From contig NZ_LKBT01000008.1 of assembly GCF_002699985.1 (NCBI RefSeq), forward strand, positions 79,714 to 143,713: a stretch of DNA of 64,000 nucleotides. Direction: 5' to 3'. A program made the translations under genes and the position numbers. Of this stretch, positions 54,689-63,915 are shown piece by piece. Under the pieces are notes generated by a model. It ran no database searches and had not been told where the DNA came from. It saw nothing but the letters and a program-made list of their open reading frames with translations. Each line of letters begins with the position of its first letter. Position 1 is the stretch's first letter. This DNA comes from Pseudomonas sp. ICMP 561. Lineage in GTDB: Bacteria; Pseudomonadota; Gammaproteobacteria; Pseudomonadales; Pseudomonadaceae.

Positions 54689-56182
54689 GTGTGACCGACC
54701 GGGGTGGCGCTCCACTTCATTCGGGAAGGCGGTATTTCAGGCAACACACAGGCTGTGGATGTACTGGCCTCTTCGCGAATGAATTCGCTCCTACCGGTAA
54801 CTCGGGCAAGACGCAGAATCCTGTGGGACCGAATTCATTCGGGAGGCGGTATTTCAGGCAACACACAGGCTATGGATGTACTGGCCTTTTCGCGAATGAA
54901 TTCGCTCCTACCGTTGACTCGCGCAAGACGCAGAATCCTGTGGGACCGAATTCATTCGGGAGGCGGTATTTCAGGCAACACACAGGCTGTGGATGTACTG
55001 GCCCTTTCGCGAATGAATTCGCTCTTACCTTTGATCTGGGTAAGACGCAGAACTCTGTGGGACCGAATTCATTCGCGAGGCGGTATTTCAGGCAACACAC
55101 AGGCTGTGGATGTACTGGCCTTTTCGCGAATGAATTCGCTCCTACCGTTGAGTTGGGCAAGACGCAGAACCCTGTGGGACCGAACTCATTCGGGAGGCGG
55201 TATTTCATGCAACACATTGGCTGCGGATGCCCCGGCCTCTTCGCGAATGAATTCGCTCCTACCGTTGAGTTGGGCAAGACGCAGAACCTGGTGGGACCGA
55301 ATTCATTTGGGAGGCGGTATTTCAGGCAACACACAGGCTATGGATGTACTGGCCTTTTCGCGAATGAATTCGCTCCTACCGGTAACTCGGGCAAGACGCA
55401 GAATCCTGTGGGACCGAATTCATTCGGGAGGCGGTGGTTCAGGCAACACACAGGCTGTGGATGTACTGGCCTTTTCGCGAATGAATTCGCTCCTACCGTT
55501 GAGTTGGGTAAGACGCAGAACCCTGTGGGACCGAATTCATTCGCGAGGCGGTATTTCAGGCACCACACAGGCTGTGGATGTACTGGCCCTTTCGCGAATG
55601 AATTCGCTCCTACCTTTGATCTGGGTAAGACGCAGAACTCTGTGGGACCGAATTCATTCGGGAAGGCGGTGGTTCAGGCAACACATTGGCTGTGGATGTA
55701 CTGGCCTTTTCGCGAATGAATTCGCTCCTACCTTTGATCTGGGTAAGACGCAGAACTCCGTGGGACCGAATTCATTCGGGAGGCGGTATTTCAGGCAACA
55801 CACAGGCTATGGATGTACTGGCCTCTTCGCGAATGAATTCGCTCCTACCGGTAACTCGGGCAAGACGCAGAATCCTGTGGGACCGAATTCATTCGGGAGG
55901 CGGTGGTTCAGGCAACACATTGGCTGTGGATGAATTCGCTCCTACCGTTTACTCGGGCAAGACGCAGAACCTGGTAGGACCGAATTCATTCGGGAGGCGG
56001 TATTTCAGGCAACACACAGGCTGTGGATGTACTGGCCTTTTCGCGAATGAATTCGCTCCTACTGTTTACTCGGGCAAGACGCAGAATCCTGTGGGACCGA
56101 ATTCATTCGGGAGGCGGTATTTCAGGCACCACACAGGCTGTGGATGTACTGGCCCTTTCGCGAATGAATTCGCTCCTACCGG
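54689..56182. repeat. Tandem array of thirteen ~117-bp inverted-REP (BIME) units
   Basis: The landmark TTCA of each unit falls at 54736, 54853, 54970, 55087, 55204, 55321, 55438, 55555, 55673, 55790, 55907, 56004 and 56121: period 117 except one of 118 and one of 97. Each unit has a left arm like GTGGGACCGAATTCATTCGG, a 39-nt middle (TATTTCAGGCAACACACAGG...), a right arm TTCGCGAATGAATTCGCTCC and a 27-nt spacer with GACGCAGAA. The arms are inverted REP-like palindromes, each holding GAATTC. Units share spacers in a mixed order, as after repeated unequal exchange. Long reading frames across it (54691-55719, 54704-55933) result from 117 being divisible by three and are not genes. Confidence 0.92.
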
Positions 56183-56214
56183 GATTTGAGCCGGCGGGCG
56201 ATAGGGTGGGTCCA

Positions 56215-57642
56215 TCAAGGGTAGAAGCCCACAATCGCCTTGGTCTCCAGAAACGCCTCCAGTCCCCACTCGGCATATTCCCGGCCATTACCCGATTGTT
56301 TGTAACCGCCAAACGGCGCTCCTGGATTCCAGTCGGGATGGTTGATGTAGACGCCGCCGACCCGTAGCTGCAAAGCAATCTCCCGGGCTCGCTGCAGGTT
56401 GGAGGACTGCACGTAACCGGCCAGACCAAATACGCTGTCATTGGCCAGCGTCACCGCGTGTTCATCGTCGTCATAGGCCTGAATCACCAGCACCGGACCG
56501 AAGATTTCCTCCTTGGCAATGGTCATGTCCGGCGTCACTCCGGCAAACACTGTTGGCTGCACGTAGTAGCCACGTTCGAGACCGTCTGGTCTGCCCAGTC
56601 CTCCGCAGACCAGTTGCGCACCCTCGTCGATGCCGATCGCGATCATTCGCTGGATGGCCTGGAACTGCCGGTCGCTGATCACCGGTCCCATCGTTGATTG
56701 CGGATCGGCGGGATCGCCAACCTGATGGGCGAGAGCCGCACGCCGGGCGATTTCCACCGCTCGATCATGCAATGACGCAGGCACCAGCATGCGGGTCGGC
56801 GCATTGCAGGACTGTCCGCTGTTTCCGAAGCAGCCATTGACTCCAGAGGTCACGGCTTTCTCCAGATCGACATCGTCCAGCAGGATATTCGCCGATTTAC
56901 CGCCCAGTTCCTGATGCACACGTTTCACGCCAGGCGCCGCGAGACGCGCGACTTCCACCCCGGCCCGCGTCGAGCCGGTGAATGAAACCATGTCCACTTC
57001 AGGATGCGCTGCCAGTGCAGCACCCACGGTTGGCCCGTCGCCATTGATCAGGTTGAACACCCCGGCGGGCACACCCGCTTCGTGCATTACCTCAGCAAAC
57101 AGCAAGGCATTAAGCGGGGCGACTTCACTGGGTTTGAGGATCATCGTGCAACCGGCCGCGAGCGCTGGCGCGACCTTGCAGACGATCTGATTGATGGGCC
57201 AGTTCCAGGGTGTAATCAGTGCAACGACCCCCACCGGCTCCAGATTGATGAGGGTATTACCATTGGTTTTCTGAAACGCGAACGTATCCAGCGTGCGCAG
57301 CAGTTGTTGCAGATGACGCTTGCCGATACCAGCCTGCCAATCGTAAGCAAGTGCCTTGGGTGCACCGACTTCGGCCATGATCGCCTCGGCAATCTCGTCG
57401 TAGCGCTGCATGAATACGTCGAGTATCTGCTCGATCAGAACTCTTCTCTCGTTGGGCATCGTGCGGGCAAATGCCGGAAATGCACGTCGTGCTGCCGAGA
57501 CTGCTGCGTCCACGTCGGCCTGATTGCCCATGGCTAGCTGGCTGAAGGGCTGTTCAGTGGCCGGATTGATGACTGCCAGCTGCGAGTCCCCGGCGGGTGC
57601 TACCCAACCACCATCGATATAAAACTTCAGAGCGTTTTCCAT
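56215..57642 (-). CDS. Aldehyde dehydrogenase
   Basis: 475 residues from ATG 57642; the frame upstream to 57726 lacks the family start. NAD(P)-dependent ALDH: 'FTGSTRAGVEVARLA', catalytic Glu in 'QELGGKSANIL', catalytic Cys in 'GNSGQSCNAPTR', and 'EEIFGPVLVIQAYDDD' near the C-terminus, ending 'YAEWGLEAFLETKAIV'. Probably completes oxidation of the aldehyde formed by the GMC enzyme or by an amine oxidase; substrate unknown. Divergent from the LysR gene at 57791. Confidence 0.94.
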   Translation of the reverse strand: MENALKFYIDGGWVAPAGDSQLAVINPATEQPFSQLAMGNQADVDAAVSAARRAFPAFARTMPNERRVLIEQILDVFMQRYDEIAEAIMAEVGAPKALAYDWQAGIGKRHLQQLLRTLDTFAFQKTNGNTLINLEPVGVVALITPWNWPINQIVCKVAPALAAGCTMILKPSEVAPLNALLFAEVMHEAGVPAGVFNLINGDGPTVGAALAAHPEVDMVSFTGSTRAGVEVARLAAPGVKRVHQELGGKSANILLDDVDLEKAVTSGVNGCFGNSGQSCNAPTRMLVPASLHDRAVEIARRAALAHQVGDPADPQSTMGPVISDRQFQAIQRMIAIGIDEGAQLVCGGLGRPDGLERGYYVQPTVFAGVTPDMTIAKEEIFGPVLVIQAYDDDEHAVTLANDSVFGLAGYVQSSNLQRAREIALQLRVGGVYINHPDWNPGAPFGGYKQSGNGREYAEWGLEAFLETKAIVGFYP

Positions 57643-57790
57643 AATCAGGCGGGCCTCGTCGGGAAGAGCAGAGAAGGGCGAGTGAGGATCTTGATCGTTG
57701 CAAAACACACACTCGGTCGCTCGCAAGAATAAGCATCAATTTCTGCATCCGGCAATTTACTAATAGTTGCTTCAGGCATAAGCTCAGGTC

Positions 57791-58738
57791 ATGTCTAATC
57801 TTCGTCGAAAGCTTCCCAGTTCAAGTTCTCTGTTCGTCTTCGAAGCGGCTGCGCGGTGTGGCAGCTTCACCCGGGCGGCGGATGAGCTGTGCGTCAGCCA
57901 GCCAGCGGTCAGTCGAATGCTGTCCCGTCTTGAGGAGCATCTCGGTGTGCAGCTTTTCGAGCGCACTCGGGGCGGTGCACGACTCACCGAGAGCGGCAGT
58001 ATTTTGTACCGGCGGGTGCAGGAGGGGTTCAGCACCATCGAGTCGGCGATCAGCGAAATTGAATCCCGCGCAACGGGCATCGAAACCGTTACGCTGTCCG
58101 TTTCAACGGCGTTCACGACCCACTGGTTGATGCCGCGCATGAGCCGCTTCAGTCAGCGATTTCCCAGTGTGGACATGCGATATCAGCTGATGTCTGGCCG
58201 AATCGGCGGGCCTTTGGTGGATGTCGATCTGGGCATGCGCTACATCGATTCAGGCAGCCTGAAAGCCACGGATACGCTGGTTGTGCCGGAAATCACCTTG
58301 CCTGTCTGCAACCCTCAGTATTTCCAGCAGGTCTTGCAGGATGCAGGCAAAAAGCAGCCGCCGACGATGATCTGCATGGACAATCAGGATCGGGACTGGA
58401 CACTGGAATTTGGCTCGTCCGGGCGCGTGGAAAATGCCCTGATTTTTTCTGACTATGCGGTGGTCGTGCAGGCTGCCTTGTTGGGGCAGGGGATGGCGCT
58501 GGGCTGGTTAACGGTCGTCTCGAACAGCTTGGTCAAAGGCGAGTTGGTGCCCGCCGCCGAACAGGTTCATGTCACACAGCGTCGGTGTTGTCTGGTGACT
58601 CCAGCGAATCGTCCGGTGCGCCCGGTGGTCGAAAGTGTTCGTGACTGGATCATCGAAGAGATGCGTGCCGACGTCGCAAAAGTGGACGCGCTTTACCCTC
58701 ATTTGGGGCTGTCGGCACTTCTCCAGTCGGGTCGTTGA
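57791..58738 (+). CDS. LysR-family regulator, GcvA-like
   Basis: 315 residues. Helix-turn-helix at about 9-68 ('LFVFEAAARCGSFTRAADEL', 'VSQPAVSRMLSRLEEHLGVQ') and an effector domain with 'VSTAFTTHWLMPRMSRF', the sequence shared with GcvA-type regulators. Divergent from the aldehyde dehydrogenase and upstream of the HAD gene, and so likely controls one or both. Confidence 0.93.
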   Translation: MSNLRRKLPSSSSLFVFEAAARCGSFTRAADELCVSQPAVSRMLSRLEEHLGVQLFERTRGGARLTESGSILYRRVQEGFSTIESAISEIESRATGIETVTLSVSTAFTTHWLMPRMSRFSQRFPSVDMRYQLMSGRIGGPLVDVDLGMRYIDSGSLKATDTLVVPEITLPVCNPQYFQQVLQDAGKKQPPTMICMDNQDRDWTLEFGSSGRVENALIFSDYAVVVQAALLGQGMALGWLTVVSNSLVKGELVPAAEQVHVTQRRCCLVTPANRPVRPVVESVRDWIIEEMRADVAKVDALYPHLGLSALLQSGR

Positions 58739-58879
58739 GATCAGGTGTGCCGCACAGAGTGGAAAAACCGTAGGTTATGCTTCAAGGTCCGTGAAAAACG
58801 GAATATTTCATGAGGGAAGCAGGCTGATAATGGGTCAACCAGCTTGCTCTACCCCCATGAATATCTTGCGGAGCGCCCT

Positions 58880-59584
58880 ATGTCATTCAAGCAGTTCAAA
58901 GCCCTGACGTTCGATGTCGTCGGCACCCTCATTGATTTTGAAGCCGGCATTCTCGCTCATGTTCGTGAGGTGGCAGGCGAAGCGGGTAAAGCCCATAGCG
59001 ATGACGATATTCTCAAAGCCTATCGCGAGGCTCGTGCACAGACCGATTCAGGCTGGTGGCCGGATGACCTGGAGCGCTGCTACCACGTCATCGCCTCGAA
59101 ACTGGGGCTGCCGGACAGCGACGAATACGCCAAAGGCCTGAGCCTTGCCGTGAAGAACTTCCCGGCGTTCCCCGATTCGATTGAAGCGCTGAAGCGTCTG
59201 CGCAAGCATTTCAAACTGGTCGCGACCACCAACTCGCAGATCTGGGCGCTGGATTTCATGGCCAAAACGCTGGAGGAACCGTTTGATGTGCGGGTGACCG
59301 TTGACGACGTACGCTTTGAAAAGCCTGATCCACAGTTTTTTGCCTACACCCGAGGCGTGCTGGCGACTCAAGGCATCCTGTTCGAAAACATCCTGCACGT
59401 CGCGCAGAGTCAATACCATGACATTGGCGTAGCGATGCGTCTGGGCTATCAAACCTGCTGGATCGAACGCCGTTTCGCGCAAAAGGGCACCGGGGGCACG
59501 CTTGAGTCTGATCGCGTGGAACCGCATTACCACTTTACTTCGCTGGCGCAGTTGGCGGACGCGGTCGAGAAAGAGCTGGGTTGA
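58880..59584 (+). CDS. HAD hydrolase, haloacid dehalogenase type II-like
   Basis: 234 residues from ATG 58880. HAD motif I 'LTFDVVGTLIDFEAGI' (nucleophile Asp at about 11), motif II 'LVATTNSQIWAL', motif III Lys in 'RFEKPDPQ', motif IV 'HVAQSQYHDIGVA'. Cap domain between residues 20 and 90. The D-V-V-G-T form of motif I is found in a subgroup of unclear substrate. A degenerate paralogue lies at 61643-62329. Confidence 0.9.
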   Translation: MSFKQFKALTFDVVGTLIDFEAGILAHVREVAGEAGKAHSDDDILKAYREARAQTDSGWWPDDLERCYHVIASKLGLPDSDEYAKGLSLAVKNFPAFPDSIEALKRLRKHFKLVATTNSQIWALDFMAKTLEEPFDVRVTVDDVRFEKPDPQFFAYTRGVLATQGILFENILHVAQSQYHDIGVAMRLGYQTCWIERRFAQKGTGGTLESDRVEPHYHFTSLAQLADAVEKELG

Positions 59585-59658
59585 CTGACGCTGGGTGACG
59601 ACTCTGGCGCTCTGGCCTTGCTGCGAGCGCCTTTTCTCTTTTTAGCTGGATGTTCGCC

Positions 59659-60942
59659 ATGACTGTTCAGAGCCTGTGGGCGGCCACTGCCCAGCCTTCT
59701 CCCGCGCTGCAATCCCTTGAAGGCGATCGCCAGTGCGACGTGGTGATCATCGGTGCCGGTTACACCGGTTTGGCTGCGGCGCATCACATTGCCCTTAGTG
59801 GTCGTGAGCCGTTGATCGTCGAGGCCAATACCCTGGCCTGGGGCGCCAGCGGGCGTAACGGCGGGGTGGTTTCGCCCAAGTTTCGGGTAGGCTTTCCCAC
59901 GCTGATGGAGCGTTTTGGTCGTGACACGGCCTTGCAGATGTATCGCACAGGTTATGCCGCAGTCGACAGCCTGGTGGAAATGGTCGAAAGCCTTGGCCTG
60001 TCCGGGGCCCAGCTGCACATGGGCGGTCACATTGCTGCTGCGCACAACGTTCATGCGTTAGGCGGGCTTGAGTCCACGGCAAACTGGATCAAGCGGGAAA
60101 CCGGTGGCTCGTCGTCGCTGATGATCAGCGCCGGGCAGGTTCGTGAAGCCACCGGGTCGACGATTTTTACCGGCGGCTTGCTGACACCCAAAGCAGGCGG
60201 CATTCACCCCCTTAATTACGCCCGTGGCATCGCGCAAAGCTTGATTGATCGCGGCGTGAAGTTGTACATCAACAGCCCTGCGAACCAGGTGCGTCATGAG
60301 GCCGGCCGCGTTATCGTCATGACTCCGCAAGGGCGAATCAGCGCCCGCCAGGTGATCTACGCCACCAATGGTTATTCCGACCAGACCCGGGTCACTGACA
60401 CCCTGCATCGACGCTTGATTCCGTTTCGCAGTGCGATCATCGCGACTCAAAAACTTCCCGCTGACGTACTGGCGCAGATCATGCCGGGCGGTCAGGTGTG
60501 TGGCGACACCAAGCGCATGTTGCGCTGGTTCAGGGTTGTCGGCGACCGGCTGATTTTTGGGGGGCGGGGTGCGTTTGGCAAGAACGATTCCGAGAGCGCC
60601 TTCCGTACCTTGCAGCGCAGCATGGTTGAGGTGTTTCCGATACTGCGTGATTACCAGGTTGATTTTCGCTGGTCCGGCCTGGTTGCCATGACGCTGGACT
60701 ATTTGCCTCATGCCGGGCAACTGGATGAACGCAGCTTCTACTCGATTGGTTACAACGGCGGCGGGGTCGCCATGTCGACGTACATGGGCGGGCAGTTGGC
60801 GAAAATGACGTCCGGAGAGAAGGTCGACCTGGGTTTGCTGTGCGGTGATAAATTCAAACCCATTCCCATGCATGCGTTCCGCGCTCCCGGCGTACGCCTG
60901 GCGGCAGGATGGCAGCAATTCCTTGATGTTATCGGCCGGTGA
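59659..60942 (+). CDS. PuuB-like FAD-dependent amine oxidase
   Basis: 427 residues from ATG 59659 (ATG 59650 would add three). DAO-family flavoprotein: 'CDVVIIGAGYTGLAAAHHIA' near residues 26-45 and the PuuB-type 'WGASGRNGGVVSPKF'. 'YATNGYSD' and C-terminal 'GYNGGGVAMSTYMGGQLAK' follow. Length and motifs match gamma-glutamylputrescine oxidase and related enzymes releasing an aldehyde, ammonia and H2O2. With GabT and the aldehyde dehydrogenase nearby it suggests amine breakdown to a dicarboxylate, though the specific amine is unproven. Confidence 0.9.
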   Translation: MTVQSLWAATAQPSPALQSLEGDRQCDVVIIGAGYTGLAAAHHIALSGREPLIVEANTLAWGASGRNGGVVSPKFRVGFPTLMERFGRDTALQMYRTGYAAVDSLVEMVESLGLSGAQLHMGGHIAAAHNVHALGGLESTANWIKRETGGSSSLMISAGQVREATGSTIFTGGLLTPKAGGIHPLNYARGIAQSLIDRGVKLYINSPANQVRHEAGRVIVMTPQGRISARQVIYATNGYSDQTRVTDTLHRRLIPFRSAIIATQKLPADVLAQIMPGGQVCGDTKRMLRWFRVVGDRLIFGGRGAFGKNDSESAFRTLQRSMVEVFPILRDYQVDFRWSGLVAMTLDYLPHAGQLDERSFYSIGYNGGGVAMSTYMGGQLAKMTSGEKVDLGLLCGDKFKPIPMHAFRAPGVRLAAGWQQFLDVIGR

Positions 60943-60977
60943 TCATTGCACCAGGCTATCTGCCTCAAACATTGGAT

Positions 60978-61052
60978 CTGTAGGAGCTGCCGAAGGCTGC
61001 AATGGCGGTGCATCAGATTGAATGCTTCGCAGCCTTCGGCAGCTCCTACAGA
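60978..61052. repeat. REP hairpin (CTGCCGAAGGCTGC family)
   Basis: CTGTAGGAGCTGCCGAAGGC (60978) and inverse GCCTTCGGCAGCTCCTACAG (to 61051), between the convergent amine-oxidase and Lrp genes. Same family as 47635-47708. Confidence 0.9.
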
Positions 61053-61112
61053 AAAAGCATTCCAGATCGGATGGTGCAATTTTGTTTGCCAGGAGTCACC
61101 GAGTCTTGTGTG

Positions 61113-61604
61113 TCAAACCGCCCTGACCAGACTCCGCAGCGGCACGGTGCTTTTCACCACCGGTGATTTGATCACGATGTAGCTGAAGTACTTCTCGATC
61201 CCGATGTTCTTGTCGAGGATCGATTCCATCAATTCCTGGTAGTGCTGGATGCTGCTGCACAGGAATCGCACCAGATAATCGTAGCCGCCGCTGATCAAAT
61301 GACATTCCAGCACTTCGTCGATGTTTCGGATGCTGGATTCGAATTTCACGAAGTCGCCACGTTTGTGGTCGGAGAGGGTGACTTCGGTAAAGACAGTGAC
61401 CGAGTTGGCGAACTTGGCCAGATTGACGTGTGCTTCATAGCCGCTGATGTACCCGGCCGATTCAAGCCGTTTCACCCGCTGCAAACAAGGACTGGGGGAC
61501 AGACCGACGGCTTCGGCGAGGCTGACGTTGGTCATTCGCCCGTCTTTCTGCAATTGGACCAGGATGTTGATGTCGATACGATCGAGCTTCGTTGCAGCGT
61601 CCAT
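61113..61604 (-). CDS. Lrp/AsnC-family regulator
   Basis: 163 residues. N-terminal helix-turn-helix 'LDRIDINILVQLQKDGRMTN' and 'LSPSPCLQRVKRLESAGYI' (about 8-60) and a RAM ligand domain with 'ECHLISGGYDYLVRFLC' (about 75-155). Senses amino acids. Lies directly upstream (in genome order) of the HAD-like gene and gabT on the same strand, but is the last of the three in the direction of transcription; a local controller of the gabT group. Confidence 0.93.
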   Translation of the reverse strand: MDAATKLDRIDINILVQLQKDGRMTNVSLAEAVGLSPSPCLQRVKRLESAGYISGYEAHVNLAKFANSVTVFTEVTLSDHKRGDFVKFESSIRNIDEVLECHLISGGYDYLVRFLCSSIQHYQELMESILDKNIGIEKYFSYIVIKSPVVKSTVPLRSLVRAV

Positions 61605-61642
61605 GGTTCAGTCCTCGCCATTTCAAATCCAGACTGCCCACC

Positions 61643-62329
61643 TCAGGCGTGCAGTGCTTTTTGATGCGCGTGGACGAGGTCTGCCAGGCTGGCGTATTCA
61701 CAGCGCTTGCCATCCAGTGCCTGCGGTGAGTGATTCCACGGCTGGCTATGACCCCGTCGCAACGTACATACCGGGAAATCCACCCGCTCGTTCCACGGGT
61801 CGTCCATCTCGGTACTGCGCACCGGTAACAATTCTGATCGCTCCAGTTCCAGTTGGAGTAACGCGGCGTCCAGGCTCGTGTGCCAGTCGGTATCAACGGG
61901 CTCGATGACGGCATCGAACGTCACCGGCAACCGGCTGGTCAGCGAGCTCACGTTGATGCCGTGAGGTGGGGCAATCAGTATCAAACGGTAGAACTTGCTC
62001 AGGTACTGCAAGGCACCTGGAACATCTTCGAATATGGGCCAGTGGTCAGAGGAGCTACTGAAAGCAACACTCTGATCCCAGTCAGGAATGGTATGCAATT
62101 GGTGAGCCAGACGTTGGTACAACTGGCCGTGAAAAGCGCTCGGGCTGCTTGCTGGTCCACTGCTGATCAGCAGGTCGGCGGTCTGTCGGTAGGCGCTGAG
62201 CAATTGTTCGTCACTGATCGCCGGATTGCCTTGCACTGCCAGCGGTCGAAGCCCCTCAAGAATGCCCCGTTCTCGATCAACCAGTGTTCCAAAGGAAAAA
62301 CCCAATGCCTTGTACTGGGTGACTTTCAT
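61643..62329 (-). CDS. Degenerate HAD-like protein (likely non-catalytic)
   Basis: 228 residues from ATG 62329, with AGGAG 7 bases upstream. Aligns over its full length with the 58880-59584 HAD protein: 'QYKALGFSFGTLVDRERGIL' answers to 'QFKALTFDVVGTLIDFEAGI', but the nucleophile Asp is Ser and one residue is missing. Motif II Ser/Thr is replaced ('LILIAPPHGINVS'), and the DD of motif IV survives only partly ('TEMDDP'). It may be a pseudo-enzyme with a binding or regulatory role. Placed between gabT and the Lrp gene on the same strand. Confidence 0.8.
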   Translation of the reverse strand: MKVTQYKALGFSFGTLVDRERGILEGLRPLAVQGNPAISDEQLLSAYRQTADLLISSGPASSPSAFHGQLYQRLAHQLHTIPDWDQSVAFSSSSDHWPIFEDVPGALQYLSKFYRLILIAPPHGINVSSLTSRLPVTFDAVIEPVDTDWHTSLDAALLQLELERSELLPVRSTEMDDPWNERVDFPVCTLRRGHSQPWNHSPQALDGKRCEYASLADLVHAHQKALHA

Positions 62330-62438
62330 GATTCGCTCCTGAGTAACAGCTGTCGGTTCCATCATGTTCCGCACCCGCGTTATGACCCCATGCCCGGAAT
62401 GGCGTAAACAGGCCGGGTGGGGTCGTGCCGCACAGGTC

Positions 62439-63728
62439 TCAGCAAGCTGCAGCCAGTGCGGTATCGAGCATCTGCAAAGCTTCGGCCACTTGTTCCGGCG
62501 TTGTCACCAGCGGCGCGAGGAATCGCACCACGTTACGGTGTACGCCACACTTGATGACCAGCAGGCCGGCGTTGCGCGCGCCATCGATGACCTTTTGCGC
62601 CAGCGCAGCGTCCGGGCTTTGCTTGTCGTCGGCTGCCACCATTTCAATGGCCAGCATGAAGCCTAGACCTCTTACATCACCGATACGCGGGTAACGCGCT
62701 TGCAAGGCCAGTAAACCTTCATGCAACTGGGTGGAGAGTTTCGCGCCCTTGGCCAGCAGATCCTGCTCTTTGAAAAGGTCCAGTACTGCCAGTGCCGCAG
62801 CACATGCCACCGCGTTGCCGCCATAGGTGCCGCCCAGGCCACCAGGTGTCGGCGCATCCATGATCTCGGCACGGCCGACAACACCGGATAGAGGCATACC
62901 GCCCGCGAGGCTTTTTGCAACGGTCACCAGATCAGGTTTGATGCCCGAGTGCTGGAAGCCGAACATTGTGCCGGTACGCCCAAAGCCGGTCTGGATTTCA
63001 TCGAGGATCAGCACGATGCCGTGTTGAGTGCAGCGCGCCCGCAAGGCCTGGAGAAATTCGTTTGAGGCCGCAATGAAACCACCATCGCCCTGAACAGGCT
63101 CGATGAGGATTGCCGCAACCCGGTCAGGTGCGACATCGGTGGCGAAGAGTTCATCCAGCTCGGCCAGCGCGTCGTCGCTGCTGATCCCGCGATAAGGGTT
63201 TGGGTAGGTGGCGTGGTAGATCTCGGCCGGGAAGGGGCCGAAATTCTGTTTGTAGGGCTGGCTCATGCCGGTCAGGGTCACACCGAGCAGGGTCCGGCCA
63301 TGGAAGCCGCCCCGAAAGGAAATCACCGCGGTGCGATTGGTGTGGCTGCGAGCGATCTTGATCGCGTTTTCCACCGCTTCGGCACCGGAGGTAAACAGGA
63401 TGCTTTTGTAGTGCTCTTCGCCGCCAATCAGCGTATTCAGGCGCGCGGCGACTTCGATGTAGCTTTCGTAGGCCGCGACCTGAAAACTGGCATGAGAAAT
63501 TTCACCGACCTGACGCCGTACCGCATCGACAACCTTAGGGTGGTTATGGCCAACGTTGAGTACGCCGATGCCACCGACGAAATCCAGATAGCGCTTGCCG
63601 TCCACATCCCACAGCTGCGCCCCTTCGGCGCGTGCCGCGACAACCGGGTGAGCCGTGATGATGCCGCGCGGGATGTGTTGCTCACGCAGTGCGAGCAACC
63701 GTTGGGTTTCAGTCAGTGCAGAATTCAT
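62439..63728 (-). CDS. gabT: 4-aminobutyrate aminotransferase
   Basis: 429 residues from ATG 63728 (GGAGATTGAG just before it). Class III PLP aminotransferase: 'GGIGVLNVGHNHPKVVDAVR', 'FTSGAEAVENAIKIAR', 'FRGGFHGRT', 'LDEIQTGFGRTG', and the PLP Lys in 'VAKSLAGGMPLSGV'. Transfers the amino group of GABA or another omega-amino acid to 2-oxoglutarate. Precedes the degenerate HAD and Lrp genes on the same strand, with a 110-bp gap. Substrate could also be 5-aminovalerate. Confidence 0.94.
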   Translation of the reverse strand: MNSALTETQRLLALREQHIPRGIITAHPVVAARAEGAQLWDVDGKRYLDFVGGIGVLNVGHNHPKVVDAVRRQVGEISHASFQVAAYESYIEVAARLNTLIGGEEHYKSILFTSGAEAVENAIKIARSHTNRTAVISFRGGFHGRTLLGVTLTGMSQPYKQNFGPFPAEIYHATYPNPYRGISSDDALAELDELFATDVAPDRVAAILIEPVQGDGGFIAASNEFLQALRARCTQHGIVLILDEIQTGFGRTGTMFGFQHSGIKPDLVTVAKSLAGGMPLSGVVGRAEIMDAPTPGGLGGTYGGNAVACAAALAVLDLFKEQDLLAKGAKLSTQLHEGLLALQARYPRIGDVRGLGFMLAIEMVAADDKQSPDAALAQKVIDGARNAGLLVIKCGVHRNVVRFLAPLVTTPEQVAEALQMLDTALAAAC

Positions 63729-63915
63729 CTCAATCTCCGTGATCGCCGGGATGGCAGGTGATGTGATCAGGATAAGCACTGGTAGGAACCACAAGCACTG
63801 AAGTTGCCCGGACCAGTGCTGTGATCGACTGTTTTAGGGGGAGGTTGCGACATATTTCACTGTGGGGTGTTGAAGCAATGTGTGGGTAATTTGCAAATTC
63901 CCGTGGGAGTCGCCC

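Noticed and set aside
54704..55933. 409-codon repeat-protein gene
   Set aside because: Caused by a 117-bp period divisible by three. No ribosome site, frame broken by the 118- and 97-bp units, and other frames are open too.
54689..56182. CRISPR array
   Set aside because: Units are ~117 bp with variation spread along the whole length and no unique spacers of constant size; the arms are inverted REP palindromes and no cas gene is nearby.
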